Below, piece by piece: positions 36,740 through 45,841 of a stretch of DNA of 64,000 nt. The stretch lies in assembly GCF_015864575.1 (NCBI RefSeq), contig NZ_JADYWW010000001.1:1013718-1077717 (forward strand). Reading direction: 5' to 3'. The position numbers and the translations under genes are program-made. The DNA comes from Salinibacterium sp. SWN248. GTDB taxonomy: Bacteria > Actinomycetota > Actinomycetes > Actinomycetales > Microbacteriaceae. The notes beneath the pieces were generated by a model, which made no database searches, was not told where the DNA came from, and worked only from the letters and a program-made list of their open reading frames with translations. Position 1 is the first letter of the stretch. Every line of letters starts with the position of its first letter.

Positions 36740-36979
36740 GCGCTACGCCTGGGGCCACTATCGATTTCCCCTCTCCAGATAGAGCAAGAGACGGAAGGCC
36801 GAGCAGCCCTCGGGACTCTGCGTAAATACCCGACAGCAAGCACAACGGCTTCGCTGACCTCCTTCCGGGAGTCGCTCGCCTGGGGCTGTTCAGAATTCCT
36901 GTTCGCTTCCCTGCCAAGCTTTTTCTGCGCCCGAGAAATTGATACCAAACCATTTAGCTTTGGGCGCCGAATCATCTAC

Positions 36980-37447
36980 ATGTCACTCACCAGAACACTT
37001 CGGGCACCGAAAGCCACCCTCGCAGGTGCGCTCATCTTGCCTGCACTTCTCATTGCGCTCTCGGGATGTGCAGGTTCTCAACCGTCCGCAACGACGCCGT
37101 CCGAGACGAGCGGGAGCGAACAGCCCGCCGAAACCGACGAAAACGTTGTCACGACTATCGGCCTGAAATTCATGCCGAAGGATCTCACCGTCAAGGTCGG
37201 TACGACGGTTACGTGGCAGAACGGCGAAACGATCGGTCACACCGTTACCTCCGGAGCTTGGGGCGACGTCAACGAGTCAACCGGTCTCCGCGGGACGCAA
37301 ACACCAGACGGCCTCTTCGACCACGACCTAGCTCCGAAGGGCCAGGAGGGCGACACGTTCTCCTATACCTTCGACGAACCCGGCGAGTACTCGTACTACT
37401 GCCAACCGCACTTGACCATGAACGCAACCGTCACGGTCGAACCGTAA
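36980..37447 (+). CDS. Cupredoxin (plastocyanin/azurin-like) copper lipoprotein
   Basis: 155 residues. Lipoprotein signal ending IALSGCAGS, a Ser/Thr/Glu-rich linker, then a single cupredoxin domain (about 53-155). The type 1 copper ligands are visible: His in IGHTVTSG, and Cys, His and Met in YYCQPHLTM. It is an extracytoplasmic electron carrier or copper-binding protein. It lies 57 bases upstream of another lipoprotein gene on the same strand, and the pair end at one terminator. Confidence 0.92.
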   Translation: MSLTRTLRAPKATLAGALILPALLIALSGCAGSQPSATTPSETSGSEQPAETDENVVTTIGLKFMPKDLTVKVGTTVTWQNGETIGHTVTSGAWGDVNESTGLRGTQTPDGLFDHDLAPKGQEGDTFSYTFDEPGEYSYYCQPHLTMNATVTVEP

Positions 37448-37504
37448 GAACCCGCACGACACAACGCACCACCAACAAAAAAACATCAACAAGGAGAAGA
37501 AACA

Positions 37505-38176
37505 ATGCGTAAATTCACAGCAATCACCGGTCTCGGACTCGCAGCGGCACTTACACTCTCGGGCTGCTCGGCAGCTACAGAGGCTCCGGCCACCACTGAT
37601 GAGAGCAACTCTTCGATGGTCGTCGACACAGTAAACAGTGACGGCTCCGCACTGCGTGCATCGCTAACGGCCCTGCTCGCTGACCACGTCTACCTCGCCG
37701 GTGCAGCCATCGACCAGGCGCTCGCCGATGGTGGCGACCTTACGACGGCCGATGTTGCCGGAGCAGTCGAAACGCTCGACACCAACTCGGTCGAGATCGC
37801 AGCCCTCGTGGGCTCGGCCTACCCCGATGCCGAGCAGCCGTTCCTCGATTCTTGGCGCTCGCACATCCCGTTCTTCGTGAACTATGCAGTCGCGAAGGCG
37901 ACGGATGACCAGGCTGGCATCGACCAGGCAATGTCAGATCTCGGCGGCTACGCAGTGTCGTTCGGGCAGCTGATGAATTCGGTTGTTCCTGAGCTCTCGG
38001 CTGAAGATGTACAGGCCGGCCTTGAGACGCACGCTTCATCGCTCGTTGCAGCGATTGACGCCAACATCGCCGGTGACCCTGCCTACTTCGCGCTGCTGAA
38101 GGAAGCTGCTGGACACATGCCGATGACGGCAACTGCTCTCGCTGGCGGAATTGCAGCCAACAAGGGTATTCAGTAA
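37505..38176 (+). CDS. Predicted lipoprotein of unknown function, partner of cupredoxin
   Basis: 223 residues. Lipoprotein signal ending TLSGCSAAT, then an all-helical acidic domain containing LADHVYLAGAAIDQAL, a possible metal-binding FLDSWRSHIPFFVNYA segment and AAGHMPMTATALA near the C-terminus. This resembles uncharacterised copper-related helical proteins that accompany cupredoxins, but I cannot name the family. AAGGAGAAG precedes the ATG. A strong terminator follows. His and Met residues could bind copper. Confidence 0.7.
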   Translation: MRKFTAITGLGLAAALTLSGCSAATEAPATTDESNSSMVVDTVNSDGSALRASLTALLADHVYLAGAAIDQALADGGDLTTADVAGAVETLDTNSVEIAALVGSAYPDAEQPFLDSWRSHIPFFVNYAVAKATDDQAGIDQAMSDLGGYAVSFGQLMNSVVPELSAEDVQAGLETHASSLVAAIDANIAGDPAYFALLKEAAGHMPMTATALAGGIAANKGIQ

Positions 38177-38194
38177 AACCAATTCACGAGTGAG

Positions 38195-38232
38195 CCGGCG
38201 GGGAGCGATCGAATCGTTCCCCGCCGGTTTCA
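38195..38232 (+). terminator. Strong intrinsic terminator after the cupredoxin cluster
   Basis: CCGGCGGGGAGCGAT and ATCGTTCCCCGCCGG pair over 15 bp with one G-T pair around a CGA loop, followed by TTTCATT. Confidence 0.88.
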
Positions 38233-38269
38233 TTGTTTCCGGGAAGTTGTGGAGAGAAAGGGCAAGTAC

Positions 38270-38689
38270 ATGAAGATTTTCAGTATTGCGGCACGGATTT
38301 GGATCGCACTCGCGTTGCTGGTTAACGCCTACGTGCACTTTATTCTCGCGACTCCGTTCGATGCCATTGTCGGCTCGCTCGTCAGCCAGGGCGCGTTGTT
38401 CCGCATCCAGGGCGTGATGAATATCCTCGCGGCCGTTCTGGTCCTGGCGGTGTACCGCTGGTGGACCGGGCTGGTCGTGGCAGTGATCGCGGCGGGCGGC
38501 CTTGCACTCTTGGTGGCATCCGTTTATGTTCCATTGGACCTGAGTGCAATTGGGCTTCCCGTCATCTACGAGCCTGTCTGGTATTCCGACAAGGTGATGG
38601 CAGTCATCGCTCAGGGCTTCGCGCTAATCGGCGGCGTCGCGGTGGCACTGCTTACTCGTAGCGCAAAGACTCAACCGGGTCGGCCTTAG
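38270..38689 (+). CDS. Small integral membrane protein, unknown function
   Basis: 139 residues with four membrane segments. NAYVHFILATPFDAI and LFRIQGVMNILAAVLVL form the first half. GAAAGGG precedes the ATG at 38270. The gene is separated from the copper lipoproteins by a terminator but on the same strand. Its 3' end overlaps the convergent ABC permease gene by 38 bases. No family is recognised; a short-helix membrane protein near copper genes could be part of the same response. Confidence 0.65.
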   Translation: MKIFSIAARIWIALALLVNAYVHFILATPFDAIVGSLVSQGALFRIQGVMNILAAVLVLAVYRWWTGLVVAVIAAGGLALLVASVYVPLDLSAIGLPVIYEPVWYSDKVMAVIAQGFALIGGVAVALLTRSAKTQPGRP

Positions 38690-39959
38690 CGGCGCGGGCC
38701 GCGGGCAGGGTGCCCGCGAGGAACGCGATGGCCATGACGACGAAGATGATCACGGTGACCGATAGTGGGTCGAAGGCAATCAGTGTAAGCCCCGGGAGGT
38801 CAGCGAGGAGTGCCCCGGCGAGCACCGAACTGATGCCTGTTCCGACGAGCATCCCGATGCCGACACCGATCGCGCTCCCGAGGAAGCCGATGATGACAGC
38901 TTCGAGGCTGAAGAGCCCGAAGATCTTGCCGCCGCCCATTCCCATAGCTTTCATGAGACCGATTTCGCGGGTGCGTTCCTGCACTGACATGAAGAGGGTG
39001 TTCACGATGCCGAAGCTTGCTGCCAGCAGGGCGATGATGGCGAAGGCGTTCAGCACGAGCACGATGGCGTCGATGATGGTCTTGAACGTTCCGAGCTGGT
39101 CGGCCACGGTCGTGCCGGTGTAGCCGGCATCGGTGAGGCGTTCCTTGAGAGCCGTGACATCGGCATCCGTCGCGGCAGCATCGAAGCGGATGCTCGCCTG
39201 GGCGTAGCGCTCTTGCTCATCGAGCGCGATTCCGATGTTCTGCGTCGAGTACAGCTCGTCGGTCAGCGCGTCATTCACGACCAGTCCACCGGCACCAGTG
39301 GCGGCGATGCTTTCTTCGGCCACGCCTACGATGGTCGCGTCGACGAGATGCTGGGTGCGTTCCGCGTCAGTGATCGCGATCGTCAGGGTCTGGCCCACCG
39401 CGGCATCCGCGTCGGCGAAGCCGAGCGATTCCACATAGGAGATCGGCACATTCAGTTCGAAGGCATCCGAATCGGCGGAGGGGGCCGTGCCGGCTGCGAG
39501 CTGCACGGTCTGGCCATCAACGAGTCCGCCCACGGAGGTCAGGTACTGGGGGCCGTCGCCTGACTGAATCCAGTTAGGAGAAATCGACTTGGTTGCCTCA
39601 ACATCGAGCACGCCGTCAATGCTGGCGAGCGTCTCTAGATCGTCGGGGGTGAGGGCCACCACGGTGGAGCCGGGGCGGTTGAAGCCGTCGCTGGCAATCG
39701 CATCGGGGTCGTATTCGGCGGGCCCAGAGCTATCTGCGAAGCCGGTGTTGGCGTCTTGGCTTACTGACACGGTCATAACATCTTCCGCGCCGATCGAGGT
39801 CACCGTGTCATCGATGTAGCGATTGATGCCCGTGCCGAGGCCGTTGGTGATGGTGAGCGTGAAAGCACCGACGAAGATCGCGAGGATCGTCAGAACGGTG
39901 CGGGTCTTCGAGCGGAACGTATTGGATGCGGCGGTGCCGATCAGGTCGAGGGCGTTCAT
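38652..39959 (-). CDS. ABC transporter permease, MacB/FtsX-like
   Basis: 435 residues. N-terminal membrane helix starting NTFRSKTRTVLTILAIFVGAF, a large extracytoplasmic domain (about 50-285), then three C-terminal helices with SVQERTREIGLMKAMGM and ending PVESLRYE, as in MacB/LolE permeases. The partner ATPase gene lies upstream and overlaps by 4 bases. No membrane-fusion protein (MacA) is present, so it may act as a stand-alone extrusion or mechanotransmission system. Confidence 0.9.
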   Translation of the reverse strand: MNALDLIGTAASNTFRSKTRTVLTILAIFVGAFTLTITNGLGTGINRYIDDTVTSIGAEDVMTVSVSQDANTGFADSSGPAEYDPDAIASDGFNRPGSTVVALTPDDLETLASIDGVLDVEATKSISPNWIQSGDGPQYLTSVGGLVDGQTVQLAAGTAPSADSDAFELNVPISYVESLGFADADAAVGQTLTIAITDAERTQHLVDATIVGVAEESIAATGAGGLVVNDALTDELYSTQNIGIALDEQERYAQASIRFDAAATDADVTALKERLTDAGYTGTTVADQLGTFKTIIDAIVLVLNAFAIIALLAASFGIVNTLFMSVQERTREIGLMKAMGMGGGKIFGLFSLEAVIIGFLGSAIGVGIGMLVGTGISSVLAGALLADLPGLTLIAFDPLSVTVIIFVVMAIAFLAGTLPAARAAKADPVESLRYE

Positions 39960-40654
39960 GCGGCCACCTCCGTGGTGTCGTTCACGAGGAGTCCGTCGCG
40001 AATGTAAATGCGGCGATCGCAGCGGGCAGCCAACTCATCATCGTGAGTGACGACAATGAGGGTGATGCCCTTGTCGCGGTTGAGTGCGAAGAGAATGTCT
40101 TCGACATTGCCTCCCGTCGCGGTGTCCAAGTTTCCGGTGGGTTCATCCGCGAAAATGATGCGCGGGTTGTTCACGAGCGCGCGGGCGATCACCGAACGTT
40201 GCTTCTGACCGCCCGACAGGTTGACGGCCTTGTTCGACGCTTTGTCATCCATCTCCAATTGCTCAAGAGCGGTGTGCGCGCGTGCCTTCCGCTCGCTGCG
40301 GCGCACCCCGGCAATCTTCATCGGGAGCATCACGTTCTCCAGAACGGAGATGTTGGCGGTGAGAAAGAACTGTTGGAACACAAATCCGAACGTCTTGTTG
40401 CGCGCACGATTGAGCTTCTTGCCCTTCAACGTGCTGGTGTCGATCCCTTCAAGCTCGACCGTTCCGGCGGTCGGGGCATCAAGAAGCGCAAGCACGTGCA
40501 TGAGGGTCGACTTTCCCGATCCGCTCTTGCCGATGATCGCGACGCTCTCGCCCTCGTTGATGTCGAAGGTGACACCTTTGAGGGCGTCAAAGCGGTTAGG
40601 GCCTTTGCCGTAGGACTTGTGGACATCCTTGACGCGGATGATGGGGGTAGTCAT
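39956..40654 (-). CDS. ABC transporter ATP-binding protein, MacB/LolD-like
   Basis: 232 residues: Walker A GKSGSGKST, LLDAPTAGTVELEG, signature LSGGQKQRSVIARAL, Walker B IIFADEPTGNLD, H-loop VTHDDELAARCDRRIYI. The DEPTGNLDT stretch marks the LolD/MacB ATPase group. It is coupled to the permease by a 4-base overlap. Such pairs export peptides, antibiotics or lipoproteins; the substrate is unknown. Confidence 0.92.
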   Translation of the reverse strand: MTTPIIRVKDVHKSYGKGPNRFDALKGVTFDINEGESVAIIGKSGSGKSTLMHVLALLDAPTAGTVELEGIDTSTLKGKKLNRARNKTFGFVFQQFFLTANISVLENVMLPMKIAGVRRSERKARAHTALEQLEMDDKASNKAVNLSGGQKQRSVIARALVNNPRIIFADEPTGNLDTATGGNVEDILFALNRDKGITLIVVTHDDELAARCDRRIYIRDGLLVNDTTEVAA

Positions 40655-40739
40655 ACGCCCCAGTCTCGCTGACTTTGGTGCTGAGCGAGTCAGCCGAGGG
40701 GAGTCACCGGCCTACGGCGAGAGAAGTATCTTCTGCCGT

Positions 40740-41036
40740 CTACTTCTTGAGCGCTGCTTGGCGTTTCTGCTCAGCAGCACGCTCGAGTCGTTCGATGCGC
40801 AGCACGTCGACAAGCAGCAGGGCAATGGGCACCACGGATGCGACGCCCCACCATTCCTGATCTCCGCCAGTGTTTACATAGATGACGTTAAACACCACGG
40901 CCCAGATGAGCCCGCCGATGAGCCACACCAGTCGCCACCACGGAGTGGTGAGTTGGCGGATGCGTGCCTTCACGAGGGAGGGCTTCGCTGGGGGAGTGGC
41001 GTTGTCGGGCATGCCTGCTGGCGCGTCGTCGTGCAT
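40740..41036 (-). CDS. Small membrane protein of unknown function
   Basis: 98 residues: a Pro/Ala-rich N-terminus, two membrane segments from WWRLVWLIGGLIWAVVFNVIY and WWGVASVVPIALLLVDVL, and a basic helical end (EQKRQAALKK). It is on the same strand as the MacB-like genes but 86 bases upstream of them. No family is assigned. Confidence 0.6.
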   Translation of the reverse strand: MHDDAPAGMPDNATPPAKPSLVKARIRQLTTPWWRLVWLIGGLIWAVVFNVIYVNTGGDQEWWGVASVVPIALLLVDVLRIERLERAAEQKRQAALKK

Positions 41037-41171
41037 CCGCCAACTCTACGTTCTCTCTGTGCTCGCTGGGAAAAGCATCATGGTCCGATGGAATTGAGGG
41101 GATGCTGAGCAATTCTTTTCTACAGTGAGAGTGGCGCCACCGCGCTAGCCACTTGTGAGAAAAGGGAGACC

Positions 41172-42068
41172 ATGGCACACGACCAATACACCTTCGTTGA
41201 TCCCACCACTCGCTTCGAGAAGGTTTCGCCTCCGAAGCAGCATCAGCCGGAACCCGGTCTTGACTCAGAGTTGAATCCGCTCGCTGACCTTGGCGAAGAC
41301 AGTTATCGCGGCAGCGGCCGCCTTTCGGGCCGCCGGGCACTCATTACGGGTGCCGACTCGGGAATCGGGGGCGCTGTCGCAATTGCGTTCGCGCGCGAAG
41401 GCGCCGATATCGCCCTCTCCTATCTCCCGAGCGAACAGAGCGATGCCGAGCGCATTGCAGCGCTCATTCGGGATGCCGGGCAGCAAGCCCACCTCTTCCC
41501 TGGCGATATCTCGAACGCGGAAGCCTGCCGCACCCTCGTCGCAGGCGCTGCTGAAAAATTGGGCGGCCTCGATACTCTCGTGAACAATGCGGGAAAACAG
41601 GTCTTTTGCACCAAGCTGGAAGATCTCACCGACGAGGCATTCGATCAGACGTTCAAGACAAATGTCTATGCAATGTTCTGGATCACGAAGGCCGCACTCG
41701 AACATTTGCCGGCGGGCTCCACAATTATCAACACCACTTCCGTTCAGGCCTACAAGCCATCACCGGTGCTTGTCGATTACGCCTCGACGAAGGCCGCGAT
41801 CAATTCGTTCACGAAGGCAACAGCGGCTCAGCTGGCTGAACGCGGTATTCGAGTCAACGCGGTTGCTCCGGGGCCAGTCTGGACACCGTTGCAGGTGTCA
41901 GATGGACAGCCTCAGGAGAAAATCGCCAGCTTCGGGCACGATACCCCTCTTGGGCGAGTCGGTCAGCCCGCTGAAATGGCGCCAGCGTACGTGTTCCTAG
42001 CGTCAGCTGAATCGAGCTATGTCATCGGCGAAACCCTCAACGCGAATGGTGGAATTCCGACGCCTTAG
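41172..42068 (+). CDS. Short-chain dehydrogenase/reductase (YdaD/YhxC-like)
   Basis: 298 residues. An N-terminal extension of about 50 residues (PEPGLDSELNPLADLG) marks the YdaD/YhxC group of SDRs linked to stress in Bacillus. The Rossmann motif is TGADSGIGGAVA, the NNAG structural motif follows, and the catalytic Ser/Tyr/Lys are seen in NTTSVQAYKPS and DYASTKAA. NAD(P)-dependent oxidoreductase of unknown substrate. AAGGGA precedes the ATG. Confidence 0.9.
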   Translation: MAHDQYTFVDPTTRFEKVSPPKQHQPEPGLDSELNPLADLGEDSYRGSGRLSGRRALITGADSGIGGAVAIAFAREGADIALSYLPSEQSDAERIAALIRDAGQQAHLFPGDISNAEACRTLVAGAAEKLGGLDTLVNNAGKQVFCTKLEDLTDEAFDQTFKTNVYAMFWITKAALEHLPAGSTIINTTSVQAYKPSPVLVDYASTKAAINSFTKATAAQLAERGIRVNAVAPGPVWTPLQVSDGQPQEKIASFGHDTPLGRVGQPAEMAPAYVFLASAESSYVIGETLNANGGIPTP

Positions 42069-42109
42069 CCACGTGTGCGGCTGGATTCACCGAATACGTT
42101 TGGCTTCTT

Positions 42110-42138
42110 GAAACCTTTACGTAACACCCAACGGTCAC
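42110..42138 (+). promoter_or_regulatory. Candidate nitrogen-regulator (GlnR-like) half-sites before amt
   Basis: GAAAC and GTAAC, six bases apart, are followed by GTCAC eight bases later. GlnR boxes combine GTnAC and GAAAC elements at six-base spacings, so this is an imperfect match. Further GAAAC copies lie at about 42152 and 42174. Regulation is inferred. Confidence 0.35.
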
Positions 42139-42292
42139 GTTTAACGTTCCCGAAACATAACTGAGGGTCTAACGAAACGCTAAGACGGGATGCTTTGTCG
42201 TGCGGGTCAGTGGGAGTGGAATAACCCGACACTCACTGACAATCCGCAAAAGCATCCGTGTGCACAGGGCGCACAAAGCGAAAGAGGTTGAG

Positions 42293-43510
42293 ATGGATAC
42301 AGTCGTATGGGTACTCATTAGCACTGCATTAGTGCTGCTCATGACCCCCGGTTTGGCATTCTTTTACGGTGGACTCGTAAAAGAGAAGTCAGTAGTCAGC
42401 ATGATGATGATGAGCTTCGGATCGCTCGGCCTTGTTGCCGTTCTCTGGATCCTCATCGGTGCAAACATGAGCTCGATCGACGGATCGGTCTGGTCGTTCG
42501 CCGGCAACCCGTTCAGCAACTTCGGTCAAGAAGGCGTCGCCGGCTCTGACCTCCTCGTTGTTGCATTCGGTGGAACCTTCGCCATCATCACCACCGCACT
42601 TATCTCCGGTGCCATCGCAGACCGTGCTCGCTTCGGACCCTGGATGATCTACACCGGTGTGTGGGCAACGCTCGTTTACTTCCCCGTTGCTGCATGGGTA
42701 TGGGGCGGTGGCTGGATCCAGAACCTCGGAGATAGCCTCGGTGGCCTTCCTGCAGTTATCGACTACGCCGGTGGTACCGCCGTTCACATCAACGCTGGTG
42801 CAGCTGCTCTCGGACTCGCCCTGGTGCTCGGCAAGCGTGTTGGTTTCAACAAGAACATCACCCAGCCTCACAACGTTCCTCTCGTCCTTATCGGTGCAGC
42901 ACTGCTCTGGTTCGGTTGGTTTGGATTTAACGCTGGTGCGTCTAGCGATCCAGACGAGGCCGGCCTGATCGTGTTCAACACGCTCGCCGCTCCTGCCGCA
43001 GCAATCCTCGGTTGGATCGTTGTTGAGAAGCTCCGCACGGGTAAGGCCACCGCAGTTGGCGCCGTATCGGGTGTTGTTGCTGGTCTCGTTGCCATCACCC
43101 CCGCTTGTGCAAACCTGACGCCTGGTTGGGCCTTGGTTCTCGGTCTTGTCGCCGGTGCCGTGTGTGCTCTCGCTATCGAGCTCAAGTACAACCTCGGCTT
43201 CGATGACTCGCTCGACGTAGTGGGACTCCACCTCGTCGCCGGCGTCATCGGAACCATCTACCTTGGCTTCTTCGCCACCGACACCGGACTCTTCACTGGT
43301 GGAGATGCAGGACAGCTCGCCGTTCAGACGATCAGCGTGCTCGCCGTAGCAATCTTCTCCTTCGTAATGTCCTGGTTGATCGGAACCGCGATTCAGAAGA
43401 CCATCGGATTCCGCGTTACTTCGGAAGAAGAAATTGCTGGTATCGACCTCGCCGTCCACGGCGAGTCGGGTTATGCACTGTCGACGCAGGAAACTGTATC
43501 GGCTAAGTAG
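42293..43510 (+). CDS. amt: Ammonium transporter Amt
   Basis: 405 residues with eleven membrane segments. It opens with a conserved TALVLLMTPGLAFFYGGLV, has the twin-His channel residues (VHINAGAAALGLALVLG and GLHLVAGVIGTIYLG), and ends in a short hydrophilic tail. It conducts ammonium for nitrogen assimilation. A GlnK/PII gene usually follows amt in actinobacteria but is absent here; a terminator follows directly. AAAGAGG precedes the ATG at 42293. Confidence 0.96.
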   Translation: MDTVVWVLISTALVLLMTPGLAFFYGGLVKEKSVVSMMMMSFGSLGLVAVLWILIGANMSSIDGSVWSFAGNPFSNFGQEGVAGSDLLVVAFGGTFAIITTALISGAIADRARFGPWMIYTGVWATLVYFPVAAWVWGGGWIQNLGDSLGGLPAVIDYAGGTAVHINAGAAALGLALVLGKRVGFNKNITQPHNVPLVLIGAALLWFGWFGFNAGASSDPDEAGLIVFNTLAAPAAAILGWIVVEKLRTGKATAVGAVSGVVAGLVAITPACANLTPGWALVLGLVAGAVCALAIELKYNLGFDDSLDVVGLHLVAGVIGTIYLGFFATDTGLFTGGDAGQLAVQTISVLAVAIFSFVMSWLIGTAIQKTIGFRVTSEEEIAGIDLAVHGESGYALSTQETVSAK

Positions 43511-43525
43511 AACCCACAACCTCGG

Positions 43526-43563
43526 GAGGGGCACAGTTGTTATCGCAACTGTGTCCCTCTTTT
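43526..43563 (+). terminator. amt terminator
   Basis: GAGGGGCACAGTTG and CAACTGTGTCCCTC pair over 14 bp with one G-T pair around a TTATCG loop, followed by four Ts. Confidence 0.88.
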
Positions 43564-43577
43564 GGTGGTTAACGAAC

Positions 43578-43619
43578 AAACCCCGCGCCCTCTGGTCCAT
43601 GCCAGGGGAAGCGGGGTTT
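43578..43619 (-). terminator. Hairpin at the end of pdxH
   Basis: AAACCCCGC and GCGGGGTTT form a perfect 9-bp stem with a long, partly structured loop. It lies about 35 bases past the pdxH stop on the minus strand and the T-run lies on the correct side (AAA on the plus strand). It could work in both directions. Confidence 0.65.
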
Positions 43620-43653
43620 CGTCGTGCGCACGCGTGCGCGTCGTCGAGGCAGG

Positions 43654-44295
43654 TTAGGGCTGCAACCGCATCCGCTCCCAGTTGCCAGAGGCGGCGCGCG
43701 TGAAGCGCACGCGGTCGTGGAGGCGTGAACTGCGACCCTGCCAGAACTCGATCGTGGTGGCGTGCACCATGAAACCGCCCCAGTCATCAGGGCGGGGCAC
43801 ATCGCGGCCCTCGAACTCGGCTTCAAGTTCGATCACACGTTCTTCGAGCAGTGCACGGGATGCGATGGGTTGCGATTGTTCGCTGGCGTGCGCCGCGATC
43901 TGGCTGCCTCGCGGTCGCGTGGCGAAGTAGGCGTCTGAGAGGGCTGTGGCGATGGGCCGAGCTATTCCTTGCACGAGCACTTGCCGGTGGATCGAATACC
44001 AGGGGAAAACAAGCGCTGCTGCCGGGTTCGCGAGCAGTGCGCGGCCCTTGATAGAGCTGTAGTTCGTAAAGAACTCGAATCCCGTGTTGTCGATGGCGCG
44101 CAGCAGCACGGTGCGGCTACTGGGGGAGCCGTCGGCGTCAACGGTCGACAGCACCATCGCATTGGGTTCGTAGACATTCGCTTCGCTGGCATTTGCTAGC
44201 CAGAGGCGGAACTGCTCTATGGGGTCAGCGAGCACGTCCGAATCATTGAGCGGCTGTTGACCGTAGTCGGTGTGGGTGCTCAAAGGGTCGGACAC
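43654..44295 (-). CDS. pdxH: Pyridoxamine 5'-phosphate oxidase PdxH
   Basis: 213 residues. FMN-binding split-barrel fold with the PdxH pattern: EPNAMVLSTVDADGSPSSRTVLLR, GFEFFTNYSSIKGRAL, and the C-terminal EFWQGRSSRLHDRVRF that contacts PLP. It makes pyridoxal 5'-phosphate in the cytoplasm. Divergent orientation from no neighbour; it shares its strand with nhaA, whose stop is 37 bases upstream of it. Confidence 0.95.
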   Translation of the reverse strand: MSDPLSTHTDYGQQPLNDSDVLADPIEQFRLWLANASEANVYEPNAMVLSTVDADGSPSSRTVLLRAIDNTGFEFFTNYSSIKGRALLANPAAALVFPWYSIHRQVLVQGIARPIATALSDAYFATRPRGSQIAAHASEQSQPIASRALLEERVIELEAEFEGRDVPRPDDWGGFMVHATTIEFWQGRSSRLHDRVRFTRAASGNWERMRLQP

Positions 44296-44332
44296 GGTGC
44301 ATCCTTTCGACAGCGTGCGTGAGGCGCGCTGG

Positions 44333-45598
44333 TTAGTCCTCGTCTTCGATGAGGGCCTTGTTGCGGTCGGGGATGCCGTCCTCGTTCATGTCGCGCTTGC
44401 GTGCGAGTCGAGAATCCCAGCGGAGGCTGATCGCGGCGAGGATTGCCGCGAGACCCGTGCCGATGAGAATGGCAAGTTTTGCACCAGTGGTGTGTTCGCT
44501 GTCGGGGAAGGAGAGCTCTGCGATGAGCAGGGAGACAGTGAAGCCGATTCCCGTGAGGAATCCGATGGGCAACAGGTCTCGCAACCCGATCGAGTCGGCG
44601 AGACGGAACTTTGTCACCTTGGTGATGAGAGCGGTCGTGCCGAGCACTCCGATGATCTTTCCGACCACCAGCCCGACGATGATGGCAGCGACAACGGGCT
44701 GCACAATTACGTCGCTGACGCTTTCACCATCACCACCGAGGGAAACTCCGGCGGCGAAGAAGGCGAAGACGGGCAGCGCGATTCCGGATGACGTGGGGCG
44801 GACCGCATCGTCGAACGCGTGCGTGCGAGTGTCTTTCTCTCCGTGGATGAGTTTCGCTGGAACAGTGAAGCCGAGAACGACGCCTGCGATAGTCGCGTGA
44901 ACTCCGGAATCGTGCATGAATGCCCAGGCAACGAGCGCAAGGGGAACCAGCAGCCACCAGCGAGGCTTGCGTGAGCGAACCACGAAGCCGAACAGAACGA
45001 TCGCGATGAGTGAGAACAGCAGCGAGAGGAGGTCGATGCTCTCTGTGTAGAAGAGGGCAATGATGATGATCGCGAGCAGGTCATCGACGACAGCCATCGT
45101 GAGCAGGAAGGTGCGCAGGGCGCGGGGGAGTCCGCGACCGAAGATCGCGAGCACTGCGAGGGCGAACGCAATGTCGGTGGCGGTGGGAATCGCCCAGCCT
45201 CCGAGCGCAGTCGAGTCGCCCGAGACGAGGATGATCAGCGTGAAGAGGAGCGCGGGAAAGAGCATCCCGCCGATTGCAGCAAAGACAGGAACGGCGGCTT
45301 CGCGCGGTTTGCGCAGGCTGCCAGCAACAAGCTCCTGCTTAAGCTCGACGCCCACCACGAAGAAGAAGATCGCGAGCAGGCCGTCTGCAGCCCAGGTCGC
45401 CAGCGAGAGATTCAGGTGAAGAGATTCAGGGCCGATGGTGGTCTCGGCAAGAGCTGCATAGCCGTCACGCCACGGCGAATTGGCCCAGATGAGGGCGATC
45501 GCTGCGGCTACCATCAGCAGCACGCCGCTGGTGGTCTCCATGGTGACCCACCGGCGTACTCGCTTGCGGGGGCTCAGTTTCTTGACGGATGTGGTCAC
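44333..45598 (-). CDS. nhaA: Na+/H+ antiporter NhaA
   Basis: About 421 residues from the preferred GTG at 45598; the frame extends to 45766 but without recognisable sequence. Twelve-helix antiporter exchanging Na+ for H+. The key Asp in IPTATDIAFALAVL and the paired Asp in MAVVDDLLAIIIIALFY, equivalent to the transport pair of the E. coli protein, are present. GGFLTGIGFTVSLLIAELSF lies near the end. The hydrophilic C-terminus (DMNEDGIPDRNK) is unusual but intact. Salt or pH tolerance fits a marine or saline-soil lifestyle, but that is speculation. Confidence 0.93.
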   Translation of the reverse strand: MTTSVKKLSPRKRVRRWVTMETTSGVLLMVAAAIALIWANSPWRDGYAALAETTIGPESLHLNLSLATWAADGLLAIFFFVVGVELKQELVAGSLRKPREAAVPVFAAIGGMLFPALLFTLIILVSGDSTALGGWAIPTATDIAFALAVLAIFGRGLPRALRTFLLTMAVVDDLLAIIIIALFYTESIDLLSLLFSLIAIVLFGFVVRSRKPRWWLLVPLALVAWAFMHDSGVHATIAGVVLGFTVPAKLIHGEKDTRTHAFDDAVRPTSSGIALPVFAFFAAGVSLGGDGESVSDVIVQPVVAAIIVGLVVGKIIGVLGTTALITKVTKFRLADSIGLRDLLPIGFLTGIGFTVSLLIAELSFPDSEHTTGAKLAILIGTGLAAILAAISLRWDSRLARKRDMNEDGIPDRNKALIEDED

Positions 45599-45841
45599 AA
45601 AATTCCAGACGTTGAGGTTCGTCAGCGGGGTCGCCGACACAATCGCCGACCAGACTTCCCGGCACTCCGCTCGCAATTCTACCGGGTGTGCGCCTGAGGG
45701 AGTGCACGGAAAGGCCGCGGGCCTGACCATGCGCTCCACTGACCATGGGAGTTGTCTCAGAATCACGCCTCAGGCTTGCTGACGGCCACTCACTAAGGAA
45801 GCGTGGGGGTTTCATCTCGCTGAACCTGGAAGGACGAACAT

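Noticed and set aside
42389..43600. Minus-strand open frame of 403 codons opposite amt
   Set aside because: Acidic, low-similarity product caused by the reverse of membrane-protein codons; no signal for translation.
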